64,000 nt of DNA, from the NCBI GenBank assembly GCA_945862065.1, contig CAMAWT010000005.1, forward strand, positions 1-64,000, in the 5' to 3' direction. The DNA is from Flavobacterium psychrophilum (GTDB lineage: Bacteria > Bacteroidota > Bacteroidia > Flavobacteriales > Flavobacteriaceae). Below are positions 9,377-19,115 of this stretch, one piece after another. Below the pieces are notes generated by a model. That model was not told where the DNA came from. It was given only the letters and a program-made list of their open reading frames with translations, and made no database searches. Numbering within the stretch: position 1 is the stretch's first letter; each line of letters begins with the position of its first letter. Position numbers and translations under genes: made by a program.

Positions 9377-10591
9377 TTATTTATTTTTTTTGAAAGCAAT
9401 ATAGGCAATTATGGTACTTATGAGCATTAATACGCCCGCCAAAACAAAAGGAGCTCCCGGGAATATAAAGGGCGCCTCGTTGTGGGTAAAGAAATAAAAT
9501 ACGGTTGCCATCATGGGTGGACCAATAATTGCCGAGGCACTCATTAAGCTCGACATGGTGCCTTGAATTTCGCCTTGCTCGTTGGCAGGAACTTGTTCTG
9601 AAATCACCGCTTGCATGGCGGGACCGGCTATTCCGCCTAAGCAATAAGGGATTAAAAATACAAACATCATCCAACTTTGGGTGGCTGTGGCAAACAGGAA
9701 CATACCGAGGGTGTATAATGCCATTCCGACATAAATACTTTTTTCATTTCCTAGTTTTGGATTGATCCACCGAATTAATCCACCTTGTACAATGCCGACT
9801 AAAAGCCCGACAACACCTAGTGAAAATCCGACCATTTTCTCGTCCCATTTGAATTGGTACATGGTAAAGAAACTCCAGTTGCTATGTACTGCGTGCGAGG
9901 CAACATAGAGCAAAAATGTGGCTGCGACCAAACCTAACAGTTGCGGGTATTTTTTTAAACGCAATAAAGCACCAACAGGGTTGGCTCGTTTGATGTCAAA
10001 CGATCGTCTGTTTTCTTTTGAGAGCGATTCGGGTAAAATGAAAAAGCCGTATAAAAAGTTTAGTAAGCACAGTATCGCAGCTGCATAAAACGGAACTCTT
10101 GCTCCATATTGCCCAAGCAAACCACCAATTACGGGTCCGATAATAAAGCCAAGACCAAATGCAGCTCCAACCATTCCGAAGTTTTTTGCTCTGTTTTCGG
10201 GCGTACTCACATCGGCGATATAGGCAGTAGCTGTTGTGATACTCGCACCTGTGAGTCCGGCGATGATTCTACCCACAAACAACCATTCTATAGTTGGCGC
10301 AAAAGCCAACAATAAATAATCCATAGAAAAGGCGAAAAGTGAAATGAGGATGATGGGTCTGCGCCCATATTTATCGCTTAAATTTCCGATGAGCGGAGCA
10401 AATAAAAATTGTGTGATGGCGTATGCAAAAGTGAGCCATCCGCCAATTTTGGCTGCTTCGCTGATGTCGGCATTGATTAACTCTTTGATTAATTTTGGGA
10501 TAACCGGAATGATGATTCCCCAGCCCGTTATATCAATCAGCATGGTTATAAAAATGAAACCTATGGCTGCTTGTTTTTTTGATTTTGACAT
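9377..10591 (-). CDS. MFS transporter, TCR/Tet-like exporter
   Basis: A 404-residue major facilitator with about 12 membrane segments. The conserved loop 2-3 motif is present as GNLSDKYGRRP, and the early GWGIIIPVIPKL segment is typical of the TCR/Tet drug:proton antiporter subfamily. The predicted role is proton-driven export of a drug or metabolite across the inner membrane; the substrate is not deducible. No regulator gene is adjacent. The promoter must lie in the 110 bp that also holds the terminator of the LamG gene. Confidence 0.87.
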   Translation of the reverse strand: MSKSKKQAAIGFIFITMLIDITGWGIIIPVIPKLIKELINADISEAAKIGGWLTFAYAITQFLFAPLIGNLSDKYGRRPIILISLFAFSMDYLLLAFAPTIEWLFVGRIIAGLTGASITTATAYIADVSTPENRAKNFGMVGAAFGLGFIIGPVIGGLLGQYGARVPFYAAAILCLLNFLYGFFILPESLSKENRRSFDIKRANPVGALLRLKKYPQLLGLVAATFLLYVASHAVHSNWSFFTMYQFKWDEKMVGFSLGVVGLLVGIVQGGLIRWINPKLGNEKSIYVGMALYTLGMFLFATATQSWMMFVFLIPYCLGGIAGPAMQAVISEQVPANEQGEIQGTMSSLMSASAIIGPPMMATVFYFFTHNEAPFIFPGAPFVLAGVLMLISTIIAYIAFKKNK

Positions 10592-10626
10592 ACTTTAGTT
10601 TTGAGATACAAAGAAACAAAAAAAAA

Positions 10627-10652
10627 TCCCAAACTGCGGGAGGAGTTTGGGA
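10627..10652 (-). terminator. Rho-independent terminator of the LamG gene
   Basis: A perfect 9-bp stem, TCCCAAACT (10627-10635) with AGTTTGGGA (10644-10652), 8-base loop, followed on the minus strand by a run of T. It lies 50 bp past the stop of the LamG/T9SS gene. Confidence 0.85.
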
Positions 10653-10702
10653 ATTAGTGGATTGGTTTTTTTTAATAATTTATTTGATGGTGAGGATATT
10701 AA

Positions 10703-11701
10703 TTACTGTAAAATAATCTTTTTTGTATTCAATAAATTATTGGAAACATCATAAATTTTAACGAAGTAAACGCCCGTTCCATTTAATGTGTTTAATGAAA
10801 CAAAATTTTGTTGACTATTTATTTCGCCATTTAAAACTTCTTGCCCTAATGTATTTATAATTTTATATCTCCAACCACTTGTGCTGATAACGTTGCCACA
10901 ATCAATGGTGATTTGTTCATTGGCCGGATTAGGATAAATTGAAATTTGATTATTGGCAAAGGTATTGTCGGTATTTAAAGTAGTATTCAATGAAGTGATT
11001 TCAGTTTGGGTTAATGCTCGGTTCCAGATGCCTATATCGTCGAGTTTACCCAAAAAATATCCAGCCCAACCATCCGTATTAGTATGAGTAGACCTTCCAA
11101 ACCTCAAAAGATTTCCGTTTGAAATTGTATTCATTCCAATTATTTGATTTGTATATACTAATGTTGAATTGATATAGAATTTAAAAATTCCAACATTATC
11201 TATTGTAACAACAACATGATAATAATTGTTTGTTAAAAAAGAGGTATTAAAAGTCTCATTATTTTCTGAACTACCAAATGATTGCCATATTGCCATGCCA
11301 TTTAATTGAGTCCTAAATCCAAATGCTTTATTTGCAGAGGTTTGAGAAGCATCACCATAACCCCAAGATACAATAAAATTCGCATAATTATTATTTAAGC
11401 TAGGCATATCAACCCAAGCAGATATGCTTCGAGATGTATTCCCAAGTGGTAAATTCGAACAAGTACTTTCGATGTAATTATTATTTCCATTGAAATTATA
11501 GGCACTGTCAGCATTCCCAAGTCTATCTGTTGTTAATGATGCTCCGTTAACTGTTCCATTATTCCCATTGCCACTTATGTCATTAGCATTGCCATTAAAA
11601 GGCCAATAACCAACTAATCCATTGGTTGGTACATAAGAAGGTATTTGCGCCATTAATACATTAATTGTAAATAGACTTAAAAAAAGTAATTGTTTCTTCA
11701 T
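10703..11701 (-). CDS. Secreted LamG-domain protein with T9SS sorting domain
   Basis: A 332-residue secreted protein. A signal peptide (ending NVLMAQ) is followed by a LamG/concanavalin-like domain of about 200 residues: GLVGYWPFNGNANDISGNGN at its start and the LDDIGIWNRALTQTEI closing strand are hallmarks. The last about 75 residues form a type A T9SS C-terminal domain (ISIYPNPANEQITI ... GVYFVKIYD), so the protein should be exported by T9SS and attached to or released from the surface. LamG modules often bind carbohydrate or protein. It is a single-gene unit with its own terminator. Confidence 0.92.
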   Translation of the reverse strand: MKKQLLFLSLFTINVLMAQIPSYVPTNGLVGYWPFNGNANDISGNGNNGTVNGASLTTDRLGNADSAYNFNGNNNYIESTCSNLPLGNTSRSISAWVDMPSLNNNYANFIVSWGYGDASQTSANKAFGFRTQLNGMAIWQSFGSSENNETFNTSFLTNNYYHVVVTIDNVGIFKFYINSTLVYTNQIIGMNTISNGNLLRFGRSTHTNTDGWAGYFLGKLDDIGIWNRALTQTEITSLNTTLNTDNTFANNQISIYPNPANEQITIDCGNVISTSGWRYKIINTLGQEVLNGEINSQQNFVSLNTLNGTGVYFVKIYDVSNNLLNTKKIILQ

Positions 11702-11880
11702 GATTTTATGTTTAATGTTTATTAAAAATTAGTTTCAAATAAAAATTTTACATAAAAAATTACTCCCGTAAATTTATTCAAGTAATTTTTAAACATTAAA
11801 TCATTGATTATCAGTTTTTAAAAAAATAAAAAAATGACCCAAAAAGAGGCATTTTGTAGAAAACAGTAACTTTTTTCAAC

Positions 11881-13236
11881 CTATTTTATTGAAAAATATA
11901 ACGGATTTAACCTAATTTCTTTGATTCGTTTGTCCATTTCGTTTTTTTGAATTAAAAATAAAGGGTCGTTTTTTTGTTTTGAAATTGCATTTAGTTTCAC
12001 TAATAATGAAGAGAAAACCACATCTCTTTTTTTAATTACATTGGTAAAATTATCGGGGCTTTCTTTTTCAAAAAAACTATTAAGTTGGTTGAGTTGGATG
12101 AAATCTTTATTATTTCGAAACAAATAAATAGCTATTTTTTCTTCCAAAGGATCTAAATTGGTTATGATTTCAGATTTGTAATATAATTTATTTTGAGATT
12201 GATAATACACAAAATATTTTTCCTTTTGACGAACTAATAGTTTATAAATAACAAAAATAGTAATGAGCGATAAAAGGATGCATATTAAGGGAATTACATA
12301 TTCTTGCCAGGATGTAAAGTAAAGTTGTTCGGTTTTAATTGGTTTTTTTAATAGTACCGATAATTTTGTATTACTCAAAATCTTTTCATCGTGAGCAGAA
12401 AGGTTTGCTAAGTAAAATACGGATTTCGTTTTTTCATCATATACAATATTCTTTACAGAAATAAACGCATTGTTTTTATACCAAGTAACTTTATTTTTTA
12501 AAAAATCAATTTCTATTATGAATTCACTAGTAACTTTATATAGCTTGGTATTCGTCTGAAAAATAAAAAATGGATTCTGATTTTTTAGTTCTTCATTAAA
12601 TTTACCCAGTCTTTTCCATTGTAAATTAGTATAGTCAAATTTCCATACTTGTGGGTCTTTTATATATAAATTTGACATTGAAATATTATCGTCTGTCCAA
12701 CCACCAAACATATAAAATTCTTTTCTATTATAAAAATGGTTGTAATTACCTCTTTCTTTTGGTTTCTCCCCTTTCTTTTCATACAATCGCAGCCATTCAT
12801 TTGATTTAAAATCATAATACGTCAACATATTTTTAAAAGAAAATAACCCATAACCTCCAAACAAACAAATTTGGTCGTTATAAACAAAAGGAGCAGCGCC
12901 AAATTGATTTTTCTGTAAAAAAGAATTGTCAATCCGTACAATAGAATCGTTTCGGTATTCCAATACGGGTCCGCAACCTTCATGAACTAAATAGGTACGG
13001 TTATTTATTTTAAAATGATACGTATATTTATTTAAAGATTCTGGATATTCGGTATGTTTTAAAACATTAGGGTTTTTTAATGTTCCTTTATAAACCAAAG
13101 AGTCATTAACTATGGTAATCGGTTTACCTGTTTTAGCATCTTGAAAAAAACAAATGTTATCTGTTTTTGGAATGGTTTGAGAAAAAGCAAAATAAACAGT
13201 TGTTAATGCAATCAGTGTAAAAAACTTTTGAAACAT
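11881..13236 (-). CDS. Kelch-repeat membrane protein, possible membrane-bound regulator
   Basis: A 451-residue protein: signal peptide, about 280 residues with Kelch/beta-propeller-type repeats (FGGYGLFSF and FGGWTDDN followed by YDF..NEW and FDYTNLQWK patterns), one membrane segment near residues 315-335 (VIPLICILLSLITIFVIYKL), and a cytoplasmic tail of about 115 residues. The tail reads like a winged helix (LDPLEEKIAIYLFRN ... RIKEIRLNP), which would make it a one-component sensor that joins a periplasmic propeller to a DNA-binding domain. That reading is inference. I start at the ATG at 13236 because the upstream extension spoils the signal peptide. Confidence 0.7.
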   Translation of the reverse strand: MFQKFFTLIALTTVYFAFSQTIPKTDNICFFQDAKTGKPITIVNDSLVYKGTLKNPNVLKHTEYPESLNKYTYHFKINNRTYLVHEGCGPVLEYRNDSIVRIDNSFLQKNQFGAAPFVYNDQICLFGGYGLFSFKNMLTYYDFKSNEWLRLYEKKGEKPKERGNYNHFYNRKEFYMFGGWTDDNISMSNLYIKDPQVWKFDYTNLQWKRLGKFNEELKNQNPFFIFQTNTKLYKVTSEFIIEIDFLKNKVTWYKNNAFISVKNIVYDEKTKSVFYLANLSAHDEKILSNTKLSVLLKKPIKTEQLYFTSWQEYVIPLICILLSLITIFVIYKLLVRQKEKYFVYYQSQNKLYYKSEIITNLDPLEEKIAIYLFRNNKDFIQLNQLNSFFEKESPDNFTNVIKKRDVVFSSLLVKLNAISKQKNDPLFLIQKNEMDKRIKEIRLNPLYFSIK

Positions 13237-13457
13237 GAATTTTTTCCACAAAGATATATAATTGCACATTTATTTATATAAAAAATACACGAATATGTTC
13301 GGAAGTTTTTTTTTGAAAAATTGGATAAAAAAAATTTAGTATTAGTTTGGGAAATGTTCCTTTAAAAAATAGTATTTAAATGTACATATTATTTACGTTA
13401 GCCAATATATAAACCAATAATACAAATCAAGTTGTCATTCCTCTTATCGATTTGCTT

Positions 13458-14231
13458 TTATTTCTTTAAAACTTCATTTAAAAAAATTTTCATGTGTTCC
13501 CAAGAGCGATTTGCAGCTTTTTCATTATAAGCGGCACCTCTTGAGTTGTCGTTACCTGCTTCTGGATTGGTAAAAGAATGAACTGCATTTGGATAATAAA
13601 TCATTTGCCAATCGGCTTTGGTGCTTTTCATTTCTTGTTGAAAACCAGCAATTTCTTCTTTAGATTCATACGGATCGTCAGCTCCATGGCAAACTAAAAT
13701 TGGAGTTGTTATCGGTTCTAAAGTTCTCATTGCATCTCTTCCTAGTCCGCCGTGAAAAGATACAGCACCTTTTAAATTCAAATGACCTCTTACTGATTCA
13801 AGAGCTCCCGTTCCGCCAAAACAATAGCCAATAACTACAATATTATTTGGATTGGCTCCGGCTAGAATCAATTGGTTCAAGGCTAAAGAAATACGTTTTT
13901 GATATTCTGTGTAATTGGTTTTATAAAATCCTGCTTTTTGTCCTGCTTCTGAATAGTTTTTTGGGTAATTTCCTTCTCCATAAATATCAGCAACAAAGGC
14001 AAAATAACCTAATTTGGATAGGTTTTCGGCTGTGTCTTTAGAATGTGTATCAATTCCCATCCAAGCAGGAAGAATTAGTATCCCTGGTTTTTGTTGGCTC
14101 ATTGTTTTCGGCTGAACGCTGAATCCATTCAAAATTTGCAAACCATCATTATATTTTACAGGTTTTAACTGCGCATAAGAAATTCTAGAATTGGAAATTA
14201 GTATTAGTAAAAGGAATTTTAAATTTCTCAT
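13458..14231 (-). CDS. Exported dienelactone hydrolase family protein
   Basis: A 257-residue alpha/beta hydrolase with a signal peptide ending ISYAQ. The catalytic triad typical of dienelactone hydrolases is readable: Cys137 in GYCFGG, Asp186 in CHGADDPY and His218 in PNAVHSF. The natural substrate is unknown; many homologues are general esterases. The signal peptide places it in the periplasm or the outer-membrane face. It lies downstream of odhAB on the same strand, but the strong terminator between them makes it a separate unit. Confidence 0.9.
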   Translation of the reverse strand: MRNLKFLLLILISNSRISYAQLKPVKYNDGLQILNGFSVQPKTMSQQKPGILILPAWMGIDTHSKDTAENLSKLGYFAFVADIYGEGNYPKNYSEAGQKAGFYKTNYTEYQKRISLALNQLILAGANPNNIVVIGYCFGGTGALESVRGHLNLKGAVSFHGGLGRDAMRTLEPITTPILVCHGADDPYESKEEIAGFQQEMKSTKADWQMIYYPNAVHSFTNPEAGNDNSRGAAYNEKAANRSWEHMKIFLNEVLKK

Positions 14232-14311
14232 AGTTTATGTTTTTACAAATATCAGGAATTACTAAGTAGTGACCTATTTATATTGCTTAAACATTCCATA
14301 TGGAATTATAA

Positions 14312-14343
14312 AAAAATCCCGTTTAAATACTAAACGGGATTTT
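14312..14343 (-). terminator. Terminator after odhB
   Basis: Arms AAAATCCCGTTTA and TAAACGGGATTTT around a 5-base loop (AATAC), with T-runs on both sides. It lies about 25 bp past the odhB stop and ends the odhA-odhB transcript. Confidence 0.9.
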
Positions 14344-14366
14344 ATTATTTTTAAAATTTTGAACGA

Positions 14367-15581
14367 TTACAATTCAAATGCTTTTTTCGGATTGTTATCA
14401 CACAATAATTCCAGTGGGTTTTCTAGCGCTTCTTTAACGGCAACTAAAAATCCAACAGACTCACGACCATCAATAATTCTGTGGTCATACGATAAAGCAA
14501 CATACATCATTGGGTGAATTTCTACTTTTCCGTTTACAGCAATTGGGCGCTCAATAATGTTGTGCATTCCTAAAATTCCTGATTGTGGTGGATTAATAAT
14601 TGGTGTACTTAACATACTTCCAAAAACACCTCCATTGGTTATTGTGAATGTTCCTCCAGTCATATCATCTACAGAAATTTGTCCGTCGCGTGCTTTTATT
14701 GCCAAACGTTTGATTTCAGCTTCAACACCTCTGAACGTTAAATTTTCTGCATTACGAACAACAGGAACCATTAATCCTTTTGGACCAGAAACTGCGATTG
14801 AAATATCACAGAAATCAAAAGCCACTTTATGATCACCATCCATCATGGAGTTTACATCAGGAAATAAAGCCAAAGCTCTTGTAACTGCTTTTGTAAAGAA
14901 TGACATATATCCTAAACCTACACCATTGTGTTTCGCTTTGAAGGCGTCTTTGTATTCGTTACGCAACGTATTAATTGGCGTCATGTTTACTTCGTTGAAA
15001 GTAGTCAACATAGCGGTTTCGTTTTTTGCAGCAACCAATCTTTCGGCTACTTTACGGCGCAACATTGATAATTTAATTCTTTCTGAACCACGACTTCCAC
15101 CTGTTGGGGTTCCCATTGATGGCACTGCATTTACAGCATCGTCTTTTGTGATTCGTCCGTCTTTTCCTGTTCCAACAAGGTCAGATGGTTGTATGTTTTT
15201 TTCGTCTAATATTTTACGAGCTGCTGGCGAAGGCGCTTGAGCTGCATAAGTTGATGCTGCAACTGGAGCAGCGACTTCAACCTTTTTTTCTTCCACTTTT
15301 GGTGTTTCTGCAACTACAACTGGAGCTGAACCAGATGGTTTTGCTGCAGCAGTATCAATTAAACAAACTACCGCGCCAACCGCAACGGCATCACCTTCTT
15401 CAGCTTTTAGTGTAATGATTCCACTTGCTTCGGCTGGTAATTCCAATGTAGCTTTGTCTGAATCTACTTCAGCAATGGCTTGGTCTTTTTCTACATAATC
15501 GCCATCTTTTACTAACCAAGTGGCAATTTCTACTTCTTTGATTGATTCCCCTGGTGAAGGGACTTTCATTTCTAAAATCAT
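14367..15581 (-). CDS. odhB: 2-oxoglutarate dehydrogenase E2, dihydrolipoyl succinyltransferase
   Basis: E2 core of the 2-oxoglutarate dehydrogenase complex of the TCA cycle; transfers the succinyl group to CoA. The 404-residue protein has one lipoyl domain with the target lysine in [11 protein letters not shown] (Lys43), an Ala/Pro/Val-rich linker, a peripheral subunit-binding domain ([13 protein letters not shown], about residues 115-150) and a C-terminal acyltransferase domain with the catalytic block YDHRIIDG (His near 367). It follows odhA after 27 bp, so E1 and E2 are one operon. The E3 (lipoamide dehydrogenase) gene is not in the window. Confidence 0.96.
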   Translation of the reverse strand: MILEMKVPSPGESIKEVEIATWLVKDGDYVEKDQAIAEVDSDKATLELPAEASGIITLKAEEGDAVAVGAVVCLIDTAAAKPSGSAPVVVAETPKVEEKKVEVAAPVAASTYAAQAPSPAARKILDEKNIQPSDLVGTGKDGRITKDDAVNAVPSMGTPTGGSRGSERIKLSMLRRKVAERLVAAKNETAMLTTFNEVNMTPINTLRNEYKDAFKAKHNGVGLGYMSFFTKAVTRALALFPDVNSMMDGDHKVAFDFCDISIAVSGPKGLMVPVVRNAENLTFRGVEAEIKRLAIKARDGQISVDDMTGGTFTITNGGVFGSMLSTPIINPPQSGILGMHNIIERPIAVNGKVEIHPMMYVALSYDHRIIDGRESVGFLVAVKEALENPLELLCDNNPKKAFEL

Positions 15582-15608
15582 CGTTTGTAATTTTATTGTT
15601 GTCTATTA

Positions 15609-18380
15609 TTATCTAAATAAATTTTTGTCAAAAACCATTCTAATCGCATCAGCATGACGTCTTCTATCTCTTGTATGACTTCCTGAAGCCGGCGCTGCAT
15701 AATTTTTTAATGAAGCTAAACGCCACGAAACTAAATCAAAATTCACCAACATATAACTGTAAGCTCCCATATTTTTTGGCTCTTCTTGTGCCCAAACATA
15801 ATCATCTGCATTAGGATAACTAGCAATTATTGCTTTTAATTGTTCTGTTGGCAACGGAAATAATTGCTCTATTCGAACCAAAGCTACGTCATTTCGTTCT
15901 AGTTTTTCTCTTTCAGCAAGAATATCATAATAAAATTTCCCTGTACAGAAAACAACCGTTTTCACTTTAGATTTATCAACTGAATTGTCGTCAATTGTCT
16001 CTTGAAAACTTCCATTAGCCAATTCATCTTGTGTTGATGTACACTGCGGATGACGTAACAAACTTTTAGGTGAAAACACCACTAAAGGTTTACGAAAGTT
16101 GGTTTTCATTTGTCTTCTCAACAAGTGATAAAAGTTTGCCGGTGTCGTACAATCAGCCACAAACATATTATGTCTAGCACATAATTGTAAATAACGTTCC
16201 ATTCTTGCAGATGAATGTTCAGCACCTTGTCCTTCATAACCATGAGGCAATAAAAGTACAATTCCATTTTGGTTGTTCCATTTGTCTTCACCGCACGAAA
16301 TATATTGGTCAATCATTATTTGACAACCATTTGAAAAATCACCAAATTGTGCTTCCCAAATTGTTAATGCCTTTGGGTTTGCCAATGCGTATCCATAATC
16401 AAATCCTAAAACACCATATTCTGAAAGTAAAGAATTAAACACATTGAACTTTCCTTTTTTATCTTCAACTGCGTTTAAAAGTACAACTTCCTCTTCGCTA
16501 TCTTCTACTTTTACCACGGCATGACGGTGAGAAAAAGTCCCTCTTTCAACATCTTGACCAGACAAACGAACATCATAACCTTCTTGCAACAATGAACCGT
16601 AAGCCAAAGTTTCGGCCGTACCCCAATCAATTTGATTGTTGTCGTACATTGTTTTTCTATCCGTTATAATTTTAGAAATTTTATTTATGAATTTTTTATC
16701 AGATGGCAAGGTAGAAATGGTTTCTAAAATACCATCTAATTTTTTCTTGTCATAAGTAGTATCTACTTTTTGTAACATCACATCATCAGATACTTGAACA
16801 AATCCGTTCCATTCATCTTGCATAAATGGCTTTATGATAGTCACCTCTTTCTTTCGAGATGCTTGTAGATTTTCATCTAATTTTGCTTTGTAATCCGATT
16901 CAATTTTGTTTACATACGCCTGATCAATAATCCCGTCAATAATCAATTTTTCAGCATAAATATCTCTTGGATTTTTATGGCGGGCAATGATTTTGTATAA
17001 AACTGGTTGCGTAAATCGAGGCTCATCACCTTCGTTATGTCCATATTTTCTATATCCTAAAAGGTCAATGAACACATCACCTCCAAAAGTCATTCTGTAA
17101 TCTAAAGCAAACATCATAGCATGAACCACTGCTTCTGTATCATCTGCATTGACATGCAAAACAGGCGAAAGTGTAACTTTAGCCACATCTGTACAATAAG
17201 TAGAAGAACGCGCATCTTGGTAATTTGTGGTAAAACCAACTTGATTATTGATGACTAAATGAATGGTTCCACCAGTTTTGTATCCATCCAATTGCGCCAT
17301 TTGAACAATTTCATACACAATTCCTTGTCCTGCAACTGCAGCATCTCCGTGAACGGCAATTGGTAATACTTTTGAAAAATCGTCTGGATAATATTTATCT
17401 TGTTTAGCACGAGTAATCCCTTCAATTACAGCTCCAACGGTCTCCAAATGAGAAGGATTTGGGGCTAAATTAATATTGATAGATTTACCTGTTTTGGTAG
17501 TTCTTTCAGATGTTAAGCCTAAATGGTATTTTACATCACCATCAAAATATTCTTGATCGTAATCTTTTCCGTCAAATTCAGAGAAAATATCTTGGGTTGC
17601 TTTTCCGAAAATATTAGCTAAAATATTCAGCCTTCCTCGGTGCGCCATTCCCATAACAAAATGTTCTACTCCTTTTTCAGCGGCAGCTTCAATCAAAGCA
17701 TCCAACGCCGGAATAATACTTTCTCCACCTTCCAATGAAAAACGTTTTTGACCTACATATTTGGTATGCAAGAAATTTTCAAAAGAAACCGCCTCATTTA
17801 ATTTATCAAGGATATTTTTCTTTTGCTCTACATTAAAATTGGGTAAATTGTCATTTATGTTCAATCGGTCTTGAATCCATTGTACCACTTCTGGCTTACG
17901 GATGTACATGTATTCTACACCAATTGATTGGCAATATACATTTTCAAGATGAATAATGATTTCTTTTAGCGTTGATGGTTTTTGTCCTAATAATTTTGCG
18001 GCATCAAAAACAGTTTCTAAATCTGCAGATGTAAGTCCAAAATTCTCAATAGCTAAATTTGGAGTATAGGTTCTTCTATCGCGAACTGGATTCGTTTTTG
18101 TAAACAAGTGTCCGCGCGATCTATAACCGTCAATTAATTTAAGAACATTAAATTCTTTCAATACTTTTTCAGAAACCTGACCATTTGCAACAGCATTACT
18201 AGTATAATTAGCAATGTGTTCAACGGAGTGTTCTTCATTGTAAGTAGTCATTCCAAAGTCAAATCCTTGAAAAAAGGCTCTCCAACTTGGCTCTACGCTG
18301 TCAGGGTTTGAAAGATATTGCTCATATGTTTGAGCGAAAAATTCTGTATGTGCTGCGTTTAAAAAGGAAAACCTATCCAT
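15609..18380 (-). CDS. odhA: 2-oxoglutarate dehydrogenase E1
   Basis: Thiamine-diphosphate-dependent decarboxylase that feeds succinyl groups to OdhB. The 923-residue protein has the family N-terminal helix (FLNAAHTEFFAQTYEQYL), the GMAHRGRLN motif, the thiamine/magnesium site around HGDAAVAGQG and INNQVGFTT, and a transketolase-like C-terminal half. I start at the ATG at 18380 (MDRFSFLN), which matches the conserved start of the family; the longer frame adds 21 untypical residues. A possible -7 element TACTTTTG lies upstream (18428-18421), but no well-spaced TTG accompanies it. Confidence 0.96.
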   Translation of the reverse strand: MDRFSFLNAAHTEFFAQTYEQYLSNPDSVEPSWRAFFQGFDFGMTTYNEEHSVEHIANYTSNAVANGQVSEKVLKEFNVLKLIDGYRSRGHLFTKTNPVRDRRTYTPNLAIENFGLTSADLETVFDAAKLLGQKPSTLKEIIIHLENVYCQSIGVEYMYIRKPEVVQWIQDRLNINDNLPNFNVEQKKNILDKLNEAVSFENFLHTKYVGQKRFSLEGGESIIPALDALIEAAAEKGVEHFVMGMAHRGRLNILANIFGKATQDIFSEFDGKDYDQEYFDGDVKYHLGLTSERTTKTGKSININLAPNPSHLETVGAVIEGITRAKQDKYYPDDFSKVLPIAVHGDAAVAGQGIVYEIVQMAQLDGYKTGGTIHLVINNQVGFTTNYQDARSSTYCTDVAKVTLSPVLHVNADDTEAVVHAMMFALDYRMTFGGDVFIDLLGYRKYGHNEGDEPRFTQPVLYKIIARHKNPRDIYAEKLIIDGIIDQAYVNKIESDYKAKLDENLQASRKKEVTIIKPFMQDEWNGFVQVSDDVMLQKVDTTYDKKKLDGILETISTLPSDKKFINKISKIITDRKTMYDNNQIDWGTAETLAYGSLLQEGYDVRLSGQDVERGTFSHRHAVVKVEDSEEEVVLLNAVEDKKGKFNVFNSLLSEYGVLGFDYGYALANPKALTIWEAQFGDFSNGCQIMIDQYISCGEDKWNNQNGIVLLLPHGYEGQGAEHSSARMERYLQLCARHNMFVADCTTPANFYHLLRRQMKTNFRKPLVVFSPKSLLRHPQCTSTQDELANGSFQETIDDNSVDKSKVKTVVFCTGKFYYDILAEREKLERNDVALVRIEQLFPLPTEQLKAIIASYPNADDYVWAQEEPKNMGAYSYMLVNFDLVSWRLASLKNYAAPASGSHTRDRRRHADAIRMVFDKNLFR

Positions 18381-18495
18381 GTTATTATATGTAAGTAATC
18401 GTATCGTTATAAAATTAGTACAAAAGTAAAATATTTCTAACAATCTTTTAATGTTTTTACTATTTTTATCTCGCTAATTAAATATATATACCAAA

Positions 18496-19038
18496 ATGAA
18501 AGTAAAATCAACTATTAAAATTAAAAATCAAATTTTTATTTGCGTCACTTTATTTGCAATTTTCACAGTTTCAGCGCAGCAAAAATCTGTAAGTTCAAAA
18601 AACCCTTTTTGGGATAAAGTCCAATTTGGAGGCGGCTTCGGATTGGGAGTAGGCTCTGGTTACACAGACATAACGGTAGCTCCAAATGCCATTTATTATT
18701 TTAACAAATACGTAGGTTTGGGTGCCGGTCTTCAAGGAAGCTACAATAAAGTTAGAGATCGATACTCGGCCGTTTTGTACGGAATTAATTCTATTGCAAT
18801 TTACAATCCCATTGACGAGGTTCAATTGTCGTTAGAAGTAGAACAAGTGCGGGTAAATGTAACCTACAACACCATTCCGAACCGAATTCATGACAATTTT
18901 TGGAACACCGGACTTTATCTTGGCGCAGGTTATCGAACCGGAAATGTAACAGCAGGTTTGCGTTATAATGTACTTTTTGACAAAAACAAAAGCGTAAACA
19001 GCGATGCGTTGATGCCATTTGTGAGGTTTTCGTTTTAA
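18496..19038 (+). CDS. Small outer-membrane beta-barrel protein
   Basis: A 180-residue protein with a signal peptide ending FTVSAQ and about eight predicted strands of alternating hydrophobic and polar residues (FGGGFGLGVGSGYTDITV; YVGLGAGLQGSYN; NTGLYLGAGYRTGNVTAGLRY), ending LMPFVRFSF with a C-terminal Phe. This is the build of a small OmpA/OmpW-like barrel. Function unknown. It is transcribed away from odhA and precedes the PhoD phosphatase gene by 77 bp. Confidence 0.78.
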   Translation: MKVKSTIKIKNQIFICVTLFAIFTVSAQQKSVSSKNPFWDKVQFGGGFGLGVGSGYTDITVAPNAIYYFNKYVGLGAGLQGSYNKVRDRYSAVLYGINSIAIYNPIDEVQLSLEVEQVRVNVTYNTIPNRIHDNFWNTGLYLGAGYRTGNVTAGLRYNVLFDKNKSVNSDALMPFVRFSF

Positions 19039-19115
19039 ATTGAATCAGCAAAATGTTAATTTAAAATTTCCATTAAAATAACAATAAGATTGTATTTTTG
19101 TATAAAATTTTTGAA

